This document shows, one piece after another, positions 49,496-59,197 of a stretch of 64,000 nt of DNA. The notes beneath the pieces are model-generated. The model was not told the DNA's origin. It searched no databases and saw only the letters and a list, made by a program, of their open reading frames with translations. The position numbers and the translations under genes are program-made. Within the stretch, counting starts at the first letter, position 1, and each line of letters opens with the position of its first letter. The DNA lies in the NCBI GenBank assembly GCA_045628125.1, contig JAZQPA010000199.1, forward strand, positions 1 to 64,000, read 5' to 3'. This stretch comes from Minthousia sp045628125 (GTDB taxonomy: Bacteria > Bacteroidota > Bacteroidia > Bacteroidales > Bacteroidaceae).

Positions 49496-52400
49496 ATGAA
49501 TAAACTGATTGAATTAGTACTGCGCCGCAGGTGGCTGGTTGCCGTGGCCTTCCTTCTGGTTTCGGCTTTCGGCGTGTATGCCTGGAAGCAGTTGAGCATC
49601 GATGCTTATCCTGATATTGCTGATACCACCGTGCAGGTGGTGACTCAGGTTCCCGGTTTGGCTGCCGAGGAAATGGAACAGCAGATTACCGTGCCGCTGG
49701 AGCGTGCACTGAACGGTATGCCATCGCTGGAGATGATGCGAAGCAACAACACCTTTGGTATCTCGACCATCATGCTGGTGTTCAAGGACGGTACCGAGGA
49801 TTATTGGGCGCGACAGCGTGTGCGTGAGTGCATAGGCGATGTGGAACTGCCCTACGATGCGGTACCGGAGCTGAATCCGCTGACATCGCCTACCGGTGAG
49901 GTGTTCCGCTATATCCTGAAGAGTGACAATCACACACTCCGTGAACTGACCGACCTGAACAAATGGGTCATCATTCCCCGTCTGACCCAGATTCAGGGTG
50001 TGGCCGATGTGAGTAACTACGGTGGAATCACCACTCAGTTCCAGGTGGAGGTGAATCCCGACAAACTGATGAAGTACGGTATTTCGCTGGCCGAGGTGGA
50101 GGAGTCCATCAGCCTGAACAACAGTAATGCCGGCGGTAGTACGCTGACCCGTGGCGACCAGAGCTATGTGGTGCGAGGTGAGGGTTTGATTACCGGCTTG
50201 AAGGACATGGAGAACATTGTGGTGAAGAGCGTGAACGGTACTCCTGTCTATCTGAGCGACCTGGGTGAGCTGAAGTACGGCAACCTGGAGCGTAAAGGTA
50301 TTCTGGGATTCCTGAACGATGAGGTGGATTACCGCGATGGCGTGGAAGGTATTGTGCAGATTCTGCGTTACCAGAACCCTTCTGATGTGCTGGAAAAGAT
50401 TCACACTGCTGTAGAGGAGATGAACAACGATGTGCTGCCTCACGGTGTGAAGATCTATCCGTTCTTGGATCGCACCCATCTGGTGAACACTACCCTGGAT
50501 ACCGTATCGCATACCTTGTTCTTTGGCATGATACTGGTTATCGGTGTGCTGATCATCTTCCTGGGCAGTCCCCGCAGTGCATTGCTGGTGGCCATCACCA
50601 TTCCGCTGTCATTGCTCATCGCCTTCATCCTGATGCACCTGACCGATATTCCGGCCAACCTGTTGTCGCTGGGTGCCATCGACTTCGGTATTCTGGTGGA
50701 TGGTGCGATAGTGATGACCGAAACCATACTGAAGAAACGTGAGGATCATCCGGAACAGCCCTTGGACGGCAGGGATATCGTCGGCCGTGTAGTACAGGTG
50801 GCAAAGCCAATCTTTTTCTCTACCCTGATTATTATCGTGGCTTACATGCCGCTGTTTTCGTTCGAGCGTATTGAGAAAAAGCTGTTCACCCCTATGGCCT
50901 TTACCGTGGGTTATGCCCTGGCTGGCGCATTGCTGGTGGCACTGGTGCTGATTCCGGGTATGGCATACGCGGTGTACCGCAAGCCGCAGAAGGTGTTCCG
51001 CAACAAGGTGGTGGAGAATCTGACACAGCGATACAAGGCTCAGACAGCCCGTCTGCTGAACCAACCCAAGCGGGTGTACAGTGTCATAGCCGGTGTGCTG
51101 ACTGCCGTTATGATTCTAATAGCTCTAGTAGGTAAGGACTTCCTGCCAACCCTGGACGAGGGCGGTATCTGGATTCAGGTGCAAACCCCTCCGGGCATCT
51201 CGCTGGAGCGTTCGGCTCAGATGGCGGATACCTTGCGCCAAACCTTGAAACAATTCCCCGAGGTGACTTATGTGATGACTCAGGTGGGTCGTGATGATGA
51301 GGGTACCGAGGCTTTCTCGCCATCACATATTGAGTGCGGTGTGGGTTTGATTCCGTATTCGGATTGGGAATTCGGTCGCACCAAGGAGGACCTGGTTGCC
51401 GATATGGCCGAGGTGATTGCCCGGATGCCGGGATATAAGGTAGGCTTCTCTCAGCCGATTATCGATATGGTTATGGATCAGATGGCAGGTTCGCACAGTG
51501 ATCTGGCTGTGAAGGTGTATGGCGAAGACCTGACCGAAACCCGTCATCTGGCCGAGCAGGTGGTTAAGATTGTGGCCGGAATTCAGGGCGCTGCCGATGT
51601 GGTTATCGATCAGGAGCCACCGCTCCCGCAACTGAAGATTACGGCCGACCGTGATAAGATTGCCCAGTACGGATTGAATGTGGCCGACGTGGCTGAACTG
51701 ATTGAGGTAGCCATCGGCGGTAAGGCTGTTTCGCAGGTGTTCATCGGCAGTAAGGTGTACGATGTGACTTGTCGTTATGCTGAAACCTCGCGCGACACTC
51801 CGGAGCGTATCGGTGCCCTGATGCTGACATCCAGCAGCGGTGCCAACATTCCTCTGGCATCGGTGGCTAGGATTGAAACCCAGTTGGGTGCCAGTTCCAT
51901 TGCCCGTGAGATGGGTCGCCGCCACCTGACCGTGCGACTGAACCTGCGCGGACGCGACCTGACCTCGTTCCTGAATGAGGCACAGAGCCGCATAGCCAGG
52001 GAAATTGTCTATGACCATACCAAGAACCAGATTCGATGGGACGGACAGTTCGAGAACCAGAACCGTGCCTATACCCGTCTGGCCATCATCATCCCATTCG
52101 TTCTGGCAATCATGTTCTTGCTGCTGTTCGGTGCCTTCGGCTTGTTCCGTCAGGCAGGATTGCTGATCGCTATGCTGCCACTGGCATTGTTGGGCGGTTT
52201 GCTGGCATTGGTGGTGCGTGACATGACCTTCAATGTGTCATCGGCCGTGGGATTCATTGCTCTATTTGGCTTGACCATCCAGAACGGTGTGATCATGATC
52301 TCGCACATCAACAACCTGCGTCAGGCAGGTCAGCCGCTTGAGAAGGCCGTGGTGAGCGGAGCATCGCACCGTCTGCGTCCTGTGCTGATGACTGCTACCG

Positions 52401-52597
52401 TGGCAGTATTGGGCTTGCTCCCTGCTTCACTGGCATCGGGTGTGGGTTCCGATGTGCAGCGGCCACTGGCAACCGTCATTGTTTACGGTTTGCTGTTCTC
52501 AACCGTTATTACGCTTTATATCCTGCCAACCCTCTATTACAAGATGGAGCAGCGTGCGGAAATCAAGGAAAAGGAAGAAAATGAAGAAGTATTTTAA
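49496..52597 (+). CDS. heavy-metal-type (CusA/CzcA) RND efflux permease
   Basis: 1033 residues with 12 membrane helices and two large periplasmic loops. In helix 4 the motif AIDFGILVDGAIVMTE (394-409) has the two proton-relay acids D396 and D402, the hallmark of the HME-RND branch (CzcA, CusA) as opposed to the drug-exporting HAE branch. It uses the proton gradient to expel a substrate, probably divalent or monovalent metal ions; which ion is not visible. Its 3' end overlaps the TolC gene by 17 bases. Confidence 0.94.
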   Translation: MNKLIELVLRRRWLVAVAFLLVSAFGVYAWKQLSIDAYPDIADTTVQVVTQVPGLAAEEMEQQITVPLERALNGMPSLEMMRSNNTFGISTIMLVFKDGTEDYWARQRVRECIGDVELPYDAVPELNPLTSPTGEVFRYILKSDNHTLRELTDLNKWVIIPRLTQIQGVADVSNYGGITTQFQVEVNPDKLMKYGISLAEVEESISLNNSNAGGSTLTRGDQSYVVRGEGLITGLKDMENIVVKSVNGTPVYLSDLGELKYGNLERKGILGFLNDEVDYRDGVEGIVQILRYQNPSDVLEKIHTAVEEMNNDVLPHGVKIYPFLDRTHLVNTTLDTVSHTLFFGMILVIGVLIIFLGSPRSALLVAITIPLSLLIAFILMHLTDIPANLLSLGAIDFGILVDGAIVMTETILKKREDHPEQPLDGRDIVGRVVQVAKPIFFSTLIIIVAYMPLFSFERIEKKLFTPMAFTVGYALAGALLVALVLIPGMAYAVYRKPQKVFRNKVVENLTQRYKAQTARLLNQPKRVYSVIAGVLTAVMILIALVGKDFLPTLDEGGIWIQVQTPPGISLERSAQMADTLRQTLKQFPEVTYVMTQVGRDDEGTEAFSPSHIECGVGLIPYSDWEFGRTKEDLVADMAEVIARMPGYKVGFSQPIIDMVMDQMAGSHSDLAVKVYGEDLTETRHLAEQVVKIVAGIQGAADVVIDQEPPLPQLKITADRDKIAQYGLNVADVAELIEVAIGGKAVSQVFIGSKVYDVTCRYAETSRDTPERIGALMLTSSSGANIPLASVARIETQLGASSIAREMGRRHLTVRLNLRGRDLTSFLNEAQSRIAREIVYDHTKNQIRWDGQFENQNRAYTRLAIIIPFVLAIMFLLLFGAFGLFRQAGLLIAMLPLALLGGLLALVVRDMTFNVSSAVGFIALFGLTIQNGVIMISHINNLRQAGQPLEKAVVSGASHRLRPVLMTATVAVLGLLPASLASGVGSDVQRPLATVIVYGLLFSTVITLYILPTLYYKMEQRAEIKEKEENEEVF

Positions 52598-53819
52598 ATA
52601 TGTGGCACTCGCCCTGGTCATGACCCCACTGTGGGGTTGGGCACAGGGAGTGACCTACAAGCAATATATTCAGGCTGTGGCCGAGAAGAATGCGGCTTAT
52701 CTGGCCGAGAAATACAATGTAGACATAGCGACAGCCAACCTTCAGGCTGCTAAGGTTTTCAATGACCCGGAACTGTCGGTGGATTACAGCAACAACCAGG
52801 ATTGGTACATGCAGATGGGCCAGTCGCTGGAGTTCGGCTTGAGCTATGACCTGGATCTGGCAGGCAACCGCCGTGCCCGTATCCGTGCGGCCAGGAGCGA
52901 GAAGGAAGTGACCGAGGCATCGGTAAACGCTTATCTGTGCGGCCTTCGTGCAGAGGCTTCGCAGGCATGGGCGGAGGCATGGAAACTGCGTGAGAGCTGC
53001 AAGGTGATGGAGGCTTCGGTCAAGGATATGGAACAGATTGCCCAAAGCGACAGCATCCGACTGTCGGTAGGCGATGTGGGCCGTACAGATGCCACCCAAT
53101 CCCGTTTGGAGGCTCAAACCATGCGCGGTGAACTGATGGCCATGCAGGCAGAGTACAAGAATGCCCTGATGACCCTGTCATTCATGGCTGGTGGCGAAAC
53201 CATCACCGGTATGCAGGATGAGGAATTGCCTATTCAGGGCTATCAGTACAAGGAACCGGACATCTATAATCTGGCAGAAGCCAACCGTGCCGACCTGCGT
53301 GCCGCAGAGCTGTCGCAGACACTGTCGGAGAATAATCTGAAAATGGTGAAAGCTGCCCGCGGATTGGACATGGGGTTGAGTTTGGGTTATTCCTATAATA
53401 CAGAGGTGCGCAACGAGATAGCTCCTGCTCCTAAGTTCAACGGATTGAGCATCGGAGTATCCATCCCATTGAAATTCTCGAGCATGAACAAGGGGGAGTT
53501 GCGTGCGGCTCGCAATGAGGTGCTGCAGAGCCAGCAGTTGTACGAATCTGCCCGTCAGCAGGTGCATATGGAAGTGGCACAGGCATACAACTCGCTGGAA
53601 GCTGCCCGCAAGGTGATGAAACAGTACGACGGCAATATGTTGCACGATGCCCGCAACATTCTGGAAAGCCGTAAGGTGGGTTACCAGAGCGGCGACAGCA
53701 GCTTGCTGGAACTACTTACAGCCCAGCAGACCTACAATGATGTGATGCAGGCCTATATTGAGGCATGCGCCAACTGCTATGTCAGTGAGGTGGTGCTGCA
53801 ACAGGCCATAGGACAATAA
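52581..53819 (+). CDS. TolC-family outer-membrane efflux channel
   Basis: 412 residues from MKKYFKYVAL; a signal peptide ends near residue 21 (GWAQ). Long coiled-coil helices and two OEP repeats follow, with the typical S-Y-N-T and LSIGVSIPL strand segments near the middle and SGDSSLLELLTAQQTYND late in the chain. It completes the tripartite pump with the two upstream genes. Earlier in-frame codons lie wholly inside the permease gene and carry no signal; the ATG at 52581 precedes a proper signal peptide. Confidence 0.92.
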   Translation: MKKYFKYVALALVMTPLWGWAQGVTYKQYIQAVAEKNAAYLAEKYNVDIATANLQAAKVFNDPELSVDYSNNQDWYMQMGQSLEFGLSYDLDLAGNRRARIRAARSEKEVTEASVNAYLCGLRAEASQAWAEAWKLRESCKVMEASVKDMEQIAQSDSIRLSVGDVGRTDATQSRLEAQTMRGELMAMQAEYKNALMTLSFMAGGETITGMQDEELPIQGYQYKEPDIYNLAEANRADLRAAELSQTLSENNLKMVKAARGLDMGLSLGYSYNTEVRNEIAPAPKFNGLSIGVSIPLKFSSMNKGELRAARNEVLQSQQLYESARQQVHMEVAQAYNSLEAARKVMKQYDGNMLHDARNILESRKVGYQSGDSSLLELLTAQQTYNDVMQAYIEACANCYVSEVVLQQAIGQ

Positions 53820-53822
53820 TAG

Positions 53823-53852
53823 AAAAGGGAGCCGTAATGACTCCCTTTTTTT
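53823..53852. terminator. Terminator between the efflux operon and the GH20 gene
   Basis: The stem AAAAGGGAG / CTCCCTTTT with a 9-nt loop continues into TTTTTTT. It ends the plus-strand operon; the A-run on the left side makes it usable for the GH20 gene coming from the other strand, whose stop (53851) touches it. Confidence 0.85.
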
Positions 53853-55803
53853 ATTGGATAATGATCTCGTCCGTAAACAGCCAGCAGCCGGCTTCGCTGC
53901 AATCGGCCTTGTACCGCACATATCGTGCTTTCTGATTACCCTCCCATCTGAAGGTGTTGAAACCGTAAGCTTCGGCACGGTTGACTGGCACACCGCCCGT
54001 GTATATGGTGGTGAAATGCTGATTGTCATCGCTGATTTGGATCTCAACCCAAGTGGGGTAGAGTATCCATGCTCCCTCGGTTTGCATGAACGAGGCTTGA
54101 ACACTGTGAATGTCCTGTGCCTTCTCCAAGTCGATTGTTACATCCAGACGTCCGTCGGCAATGAAACCCTGCCAGCGCTTGTCAATGTATGTCCATCCAC
54201 CTTGAAGGCCATCGGTGAGTGTGGCATCGCCGTTTGCCGGATACTGGCGTCCGAAAGGAATGTTATATGTCACCTTTTTATGCAATGCCAGATGCTGAAC
54301 CGGATGATCATACTCGGTGCGGTTGCCCACCTCGTGCTCCAGATCGAACACATTATACCCCATCTCACGCATAACGGGCAACTGTCCCAACACCCGTTCC
54401 CGGAAAGCCGGATAATCCTTATCTCCCCGCTGCACCCAGCCGATTTCGGCAATGGCCATGGCACGCGGCCAGATCATCATCTCGTTATGCTCTTGCGTAG
54501 GAATATACTCTGCCCAGAGGTTGCCTTGCACGCCATCAATCAGCTTACCCTCGGCCACAGACAATGAATCAGGAACCGGTTCGTATCCGTAGATGGATTT
54601 GAGTGGCAGGTAACCGCCGATGGCTGCGGGTTGGGTATGTGGCGCATCCTGGTATTTGTCCAGATACAGGTATTCGCCTGGAGTCATGATGGCATGATGA
54701 CCCGCCTTGACTGTGGTGATGCCGCCCTGCTCACCCCGCCAGGACATGACGGTGGCATGAGGGGAAAGACCACCCTCCAGAATTTCGTCCCATCCCAGCA
54801 TGTTGCGTCCCAGCTTGTTTACAATCTTCTCCACACGCTTGATGAAGTATGACTGCAACTCGTCCACGTCATTCAACCCTTCGCGCTGCATCAGCGCCTG
54901 GCACTTGGGACAAGTCTTCCAATGCTCCTTGTTGGCTTCATCGCCGCCAATATGAATATATTCGGAAGGGAAAATCTGTACCACTTCACTCAGCACGTTC
55001 TCTACCCATTCGTATGTCTTTTCATTACCCACACAGAATTCACCCTGTTTATAAGGCTCACCGGCACAACTCAGTTCCGGGAACGTGGCCATTACCTCCT
55101 CGGAGTGTCCCGGCATTTCTATTTCTGGGATGATGGTGATGTGGTGATCGGCCGCAAATGCCACCAGCTCGCGCATCTCCTGCTGGGTATAATAACCACC
55201 CGAGGCATCAGGATCACCCTCGTGCAGATATCTGGTGCCCCTGTCGCGCCATTCCATATAGGTCTTTCCGTCGCGCCAGGCAGCCACCTCGGTAAGGATA
55301 GGATAGCGCTTGATTTCCAGTCGCCATCCGGCCGCATCGGTCAGGTGTAGATGCAGGCGGTTCAGTTTATAGCGGCTCATGGCCACAATCTGTTTCTTCA
55401 GGTAATCCAACGGATAGAAATGGCGGCTTACGTCAATCATCACACCCCGGTAACCGAAACGTGGAGCATCCTGAATGGTGACATAAGGCAAACGGGCAGG
55501 AGTGCCCTGAGGCATGGCCTGTCGCAAGGTTTGTAACCCATAAAAAACACCCGCCTCAGAGTTGCCCGTAATGTGCACCCCCTTGGCATCGACCACCAGC
55601 GAATACCCCTCAGGGTTCCGGCTGTCGGGAACGATGGATGTGTGAATCTGTTTCTCGCTTTTTAGTAGATAGGTCTTTCCCGATGAATTAAGCTCAATAT
55701 GCTGAGGCAAAGGTATGACCTGATAATCGGCACGTTGCTGGGCAAAAGCGGTCCCCAAAAGCGCCCAGAGAGTGCCCAAAAGGATAAACCGGAGTGTTTT
55801 CAT
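53851..55803 (-). CDS. GH20 beta-N-acetylhexosaminidase, exported
   Basis: 650 residues. A signal peptide ends near residue 21 (AFAQ). A GH20b N-terminal alpha/beta domain (about 25-112) precedes the barrel (about 115-460) with the catalytic D288-E289 pair in HIGGDEANKE; the substrate acetamido group assists catalysis in this family. A C-terminal F5/8-type discoidin-like domain (about 515-650, ending KARYVRYKADCSEAGCWLF) may bind glycan. It removes terminal beta-GlcNAc or GalNAc from mucin, N-glycan or chitin fragments. Its own promoter lies at 55828-55835; the gene is single. Confidence 0.94.
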   Translation of the reverse strand: MKTLRFILLGTLWALLGTAFAQQRADYQVIPLPQHIELNSSGKTYLLKSEKQIHTSIVPDSRNPEGYSLVVDAKGVHITGNSEAGVFYGLQTLRQAMPQGTPARLPYVTIQDAPRFGYRGVMIDVSRHFYPLDYLKKQIVAMSRYKLNRLHLHLTDAAGWRLEIKRYPILTEVAAWRDGKTYMEWRDRGTRYLHEGDPDASGGYYTQQEMRELVAFAADHHITIIPEIEMPGHSEEVMATFPELSCAGEPYKQGEFCVGNEKTYEWVENVLSEVVQIFPSEYIHIGGDEANKEHWKTCPKCQALMQREGLNDVDELQSYFIKRVEKIVNKLGRNMLGWDEILEGGLSPHATVMSWRGEQGGITTVKAGHHAIMTPGEYLYLDKYQDAPHTQPAAIGGYLPLKSIYGYEPVPDSLSVAEGKLIDGVQGNLWAEYIPTQEHNEMMIWPRAMAIAEIGWVQRGDKDYPAFRERVLGQLPVMREMGYNVFDLEHEVGNRTEYDHPVQHLALHKKVTYNIPFGRQYPANGDATLTDGLQGGWTYIDKRWQGFIADGRLDVTIDLEKAQDIHSVQASFMQTEGAWILYPTWVEIQISDDNQHFTTIYTGGVPVNRAEAYGFNTFRWEGNQKARYVRYKADCSEAGCWLFTDEIIIQ

Positions 55804-55827
55804 GATATAAAGGTGTTAATTTGTGTA

Positions 55828-55835
55828 CAAAGTTA
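55828..55835 (-). promoter_or_regulatory. -7 element of the GH20 gene
   Basis: The minus strand reads TAACTTTG, 24 bases before the ATG at 55803. Confidence 0.55.
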
Positions 55836-55908
55836 GCAAAAAAAGCATCTATTTACGTTTCGACAAAAAGTTTTATTTGTTTTTTTTGTGGGAGAATAAT
55901 TTTCATGG

Positions 55909-55916
55909 TATTTTTG
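55909..55916 (+). promoter_or_regulatory. -7 element of the M64 lipoprotein gene
   Basis: TATTTTTG matches TAnnTTTG; TTTG at 55885-55888 lies 20 bases upstream in the -33 position. The ATG at 55967 follows after 50 bases. Confidence 0.6.
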
Positions 55917-55966
55917 CGAACGAGAAAAACGTATAAAAATTGATAAATTACTAATTTTAACTACTT

Positions 55967-57703
55967 ATGAAAAATTATCTAACCCTGATCTTCTGCACCC
56001 TAATGCTGTTGCTCAGCGCTTGCTCCAGTGAAAAAGGCGGTGGTGGCGGAGGAAAAGACGACGGCAGATCAGAGGTTACCATTCAGAACTCAACTGTTGC
56101 CTTGACCTATGAGGTGGGCAAATCCGGAACCGTGACTTTCAGCAGTACGGGTGACTGGACTATCGCAAACAACAATCCTCAGGAATTGAGTATATCGCCA
56201 ACATCGGGCAAGGCAGGCAACCAGACCTTGACGGTGAAGTCGCTGGCAACAAACAAAACCAATGCGGTGCGCTCGCTGACCTTCTCCATCAAGCCGAACG
56301 GCGGTACGGCCAAGACGGTGACGGTGAACCAGGACCCTGTGTTTGTGGTCAAGAATCTGCACTACGATATCAAGCCGGAAGGTGAGACCGTGACGGTGAG
56401 TTGGTCGGCCAACCTGAACGATGACGTATATATCCGCTACGGCGGTGACTTTGACTCGATGTGGGAGACGCTGGCAAATTCATCGCGTGCCGCCGGCACT
56501 GATAGCTCTGCCGATTTGAAGATGACCCGCGCAACCAATACATTCGATTTTACGTTCAAGATCCTGCCCAACAAGACCAAGAGCGTGAAAGAGGGTTTCT
56601 TCATGTTTGTGCATCACAGCAACGAGGAGTACCAGTCGGATGTGATTGTCTTTACCCAGATGCCTGCAGGAGGTGCCGAGGAATCGACCGATTATTCACG
56701 CGACGGTGAGGTGAGCACACTGCTCAAGCATTCCGGCGTGGAACAGGGTATTCCAGTGGTGCTGATGGGTGATGCCTATATCGATAAGCAGATAGAGAGC
56801 GGCCAGTATAAGCGCGACATTCAGCAGGCATGCGACTACCTGTTCAGCATTGAACCGATGAAGTCGATGAAAAACTGCTTCGACGTGTACAGCGTGGTGG
56901 CCGTGTCAAAGAATAATGTGGTGTCTCCTCAGACATCGACCGCATTTAAAACCGAGTTTGATAAAGAAGGCTCCACCTATGTGTTCGGTGACGTGAAAAT
57001 CTGCGAGAACTATGCCAAGAAGGCTCTGAAGGATGAGAAACAGATGGAGAATGCCCTGCTGGTGGTTATCGTCAATGACGGCCGTCAGTCGGGAACAACC
57101 ATGCCAGTGGTGACCAACCAGCCGCAGAACGGTGTGCCAATGGGTTATTCCATCGCCTTCATTCCGGTCTATAACGACTCGTTCGAGGTGATGATGCATC
57201 ATGAGGCGGTGGGTCATGGATTGGGCAAACTGGCCGACGAGTACGGTTCTGAAAGTTCCATCTATGCCGCTAACGGCAGTATCCTGGATCATCCCGATGA
57301 ACTGGATGAACTGAAGTTCTGTCAGGAGAACTTTGCCATGCTGAATGTGAGTTTGGAATCCGATCCGCTGAAGACCCCATGGGCCAAACTGTATGAGGAC
57401 AAGCGCTTTGCTGCAGAGAAACTGAATGCTTACGAGGGTGCCTACACCTTCCCGAAGGATGCTTATCGCCCTACTTACGAGAGTATGATGCGAAGCAATA
57501 ATTCCGGATTCAATGCCATCAGCCGCCAGTTGATCTACAAGCGTGTGATGAGTATTGCCCATAACCACAACTGGACCTTCGACTACGAGGACTTTGTGAA
57601 GTTTGACGAGCCTGCACGTAAGGCCACCAAGGCTGTGGTGAGCGTACCTTCAGGTTTGCAGAAGAGGCATGTGAGTCCTATCTGGAAGATTGAACACAAA
57701 TAA
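55967..57703 (+). CDS. BACON-domain lipoprotein with M64 (IgA-peptidase-like) metalloprotease domain
   Basis: 578 residues. The lipobox is LLLSAC (Cys near residue 19), followed by a flexible GGGGGGKDDG linker, so the protein is probably surface-exposed. A BACON-type beta domain (about 35-123, ending KTVTVNQDP) and a second beta-rich module (about 124-235) precede the peptidase domain (about 240-560). Its motif HHEAVGHGLGKLADEY begins at residue 411, with H412, E413 and H417, and Y/SMM near 503 can form the Met-turn. The M64 prototype cleaves IgA; the target here is unknown. Single gene, ended by a terminator. Confidence 0.88.
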   Translation: MKNYLTLIFCTLMLLLSACSSEKGGGGGGKDDGRSEVTIQNSTVALTYEVGKSGTVTFSSTGDWTIANNNPQELSISPTSGKAGNQTLTVKSLATNKTNAVRSLTFSIKPNGGTAKTVTVNQDPVFVVKNLHYDIKPEGETVTVSWSANLNDDVYIRYGGDFDSMWETLANSSRAAGTDSSADLKMTRATNTFDFTFKILPNKTKSVKEGFFMFVHHSNEEYQSDVIVFTQMPAGGAEESTDYSRDGEVSTLLKHSGVEQGIPVVLMGDAYIDKQIESGQYKRDIQQACDYLFSIEPMKSMKNCFDVYSVVAVSKNNVVSPQTSTAFKTEFDKEGSTYVFGDVKICENYAKKALKDEKQMENALLVVIVNDGRQSGTTMPVVTNQPQNGVPMGYSIAFIPVYNDSFEVMMHHEAVGHGLGKLADEYGSESSIYAANGSILDHPDELDELKFCQENFAMLNVSLESDPLKTPWAKLYEDKRFAAEKLNAYEGAYTFPKDAYRPTYESMMRSNNSGFNAISRQLIYKRVMSIAHNHNWTFDYEDFVKFDEPARKATKAVVSVPSGLQKRHVSPIWKIEHK

Positions 57704-57710
57704 CATAAAA

Positions 57711-57742
57711 AAAGGAGCCTAGAACTGAGGCTCCTTTCTTTT
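57711..57742. terminator. Bidirectional terminator between the M64 gene and miaB
   Basis: The stem AAAGGAGCC / GGCTCCTTT with a 9-nt loop has A-rich sequence before it and TTTCTTTTT after it. It serves both converging genes. Confidence 0.85.
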
Positions 57743-59094
57743 TATATTCTTACTCCCTTCAGAGTAGCCGATGAGGCTTCTGTCACCCTTACCCGGACAT
57801 ACTGACCGATGTGTGCATCGCCCTTGTCGAACACCACCACCTTATTCTGCTCGGTGCGGCCAAACAGTTGCTCGCGTGAACGCTTGCTGAATCCCTCGAC
57901 CAGGATTTCGTATTCTTTGCCCACACAACGTGCATTGCTTTCTGCGCTTAGCTCATTCTGTAGGGCAATCAGTTCATTCAATCGGCGGATTTTTACCTCT
58001 TCAGGAATGTCATCCGGAATGTTACGGCTGGCATAGGTGCCAGGACGCTCGCTGTACTTGAACATAAAGGCACTGTCGTAACCGCATTCGCGCATCAGCG
58101 AGAGGCTCATCTGGTGATCTTCTTCTGTCTCGGTGCAGTAGCCGGAGAAGATATCGGTGCTTAATCCACAATCAGGAACGATGCGGCGGATGGCAGCCAC
58201 ACGATCCAGATACCATTCACGAGTGTATTTGCGGTTCATCAGTTTCAGGATACGGCTACTGCCGCTCTGAACAGGCAGGTGAATATGCTTGCATACATTA
58301 GGCATCTCGGCAATGACACGCAAGGTCTCGTCGCTCATGTCCTTAGGATGAGAGGTGGAGAAACGGATGCGCATGTCTGGAACGGTTTCAGCTACCTTGC
58401 GAAGCAGCTTAGGAAAGTCGATAACCTCGCCTCCATCAGCACCGGTACCGTCATTACCCTCGCCCGATTCGTTGCGTTCCCAACGGTATGAGTTGACGTT
58501 CTGTCCCAGCAGGGTAACCTCTTTATATCCGCGTGCCTGCAGGTCCTTTGCCTCGTTCAGGATACTCTCGATGTCACGGCTGCGCTCACGGCCACGGGTA
58601 TAAGGCACAATGCAGTAATGGCAGAAGTTGTTGCAGCCGCGCATGATGCTGATGAAACCGGAAATATGGTTTCCGCAGATACGCTCAGGAATCACGTCGC
58701 GGTATGTCTCGGTAGTGGAAAGCTCCACATTGATGGCCTTCTGTCCGGCTTCCACCTGGGCGAAAAGTTCCGGAAGAGTCAGATAGGAGTCAGGACCAGC
58801 CACGATATCCACACCATGGTTCTCAATCAGATCCTCCTTGACACGCTCAGCCATGCAACCCACAACACCTACAATCAGTTTCTTTTTCTTGCGCAGCGAC
58901 TGGAAGAATTCCAAGCGATGGAAAATCTTCTGCTCGGCATTGTCGCGTACAGAACAGGTGTTCAGTAGCACGGCATCAGCTTCCTCCAGAGTTTCGCAGG
59001 TGTCGTAATCCTGCATCTTCATGATGCTGGCAATTACTTCGCTGTCAGCCACATTCATCTGGCAGCCGTATGTTTCAATGAGTAACTTTTTCAT
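57742..59094 (-). CDS. miaB: tRNA-2-methylthio-N6-dimethylallyladenosine synthase
   Basis: 450 residues from MKKLLIETYGC. The N-terminal UPF0004 cysteines C11, C47 and C80 bind the auxiliary 4Fe-4S cluster; the radical-SAM cysteines C154, C158 and C161 are in RGCNNFCHYC; a TRAM domain closes the chain (about 385-450). It adds a methylthio group to A37 of tRNAs reading U-starting codons. Codons upstream of the chosen ATG run through the promoter and are not conserved. The length matches family norms. Confidence 0.96.
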   Translation of the reverse strand: MKKLLIETYGCQMNVADSEVIASIMKMQDYDTCETLEEADAVLLNTCSVRDNAEQKIFHRLEFFQSLRKKKKLIVGVVGCMAERVKEDLIENHGVDIVAGPDSYLTLPELFAQVEAGQKAINVELSTTETYRDVIPERICGNHISGFISIMRGCNNFCHYCIVPYTRGRERSRDIESILNEAKDLQARGYKEVTLLGQNVNSYRWERNESGEGNDGTGADGGEVIDFPKLLRKVAETVPDMRIRFSTSHPKDMSDETLRVIAEMPNVCKHIHLPVQSGSSRILKLMNRKYTREWYLDRVAAIRRIVPDCGLSTDIFSGYCTETEEDHQMSLSLMRECGYDSAFMFKYSERPGTYASRNIPDDIPEEVKIRRLNELIALQNELSAESNARCVGKEYEILVEGFSKRSREQLFGRTEQNKVVVFDKGDAHIGQYVRVRVTEASSATLKGVRI

Positions 59095-59112
59095 CTTTTG
59101 TGATTTTGGCTG

Positions 59113-59120
59113 CAAAGTTA
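59113..59120 (-). promoter_or_regulatory. -7 element of miaB
   Basis: The minus strand reads TAACTTTG, 18 bases before the ATG at 59094, which supports that start. Confidence 0.6.
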
Positions 59121-59128
59121 GGAAAAAA

Positions 59129-59146
59129 TCCGTGTAATCCGTGTAA
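59129..59146 (+). repeat. Tandem 9-base repeat
   Basis: ATCCGTGTA occurs twice in a row, between the divergent miaB and transporter promoters. The function is unknown. Confidence 0.5.
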
Positions 59147-59165
59147 ACCTTGTTCAAAAAAGCAC

Positions 59166-59173
59166 TAACTTTG
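59166..59173 (+). promoter_or_regulatory. -7 element of the BASS-type transporter gene
   Basis: TAACTTTG, 24 bases before the ATG at 59198, divergent from the miaB promoter 45 bases away. Confidence 0.6.
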
Positions 59174-59197
59174 CACCCCGGAATAAAAGGATGACAA

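Noticed and set aside
49514..50512. Antisense frame of 332 codons in the efflux permease gene
   Set aside because: His- and Thr-rich low-complexity translation typical of an antisense shadow.
59129..59146. CRISPR-like or satellite repeat
   Set aside because: Only two adjacent 9-base copies without spacers or cas genes.
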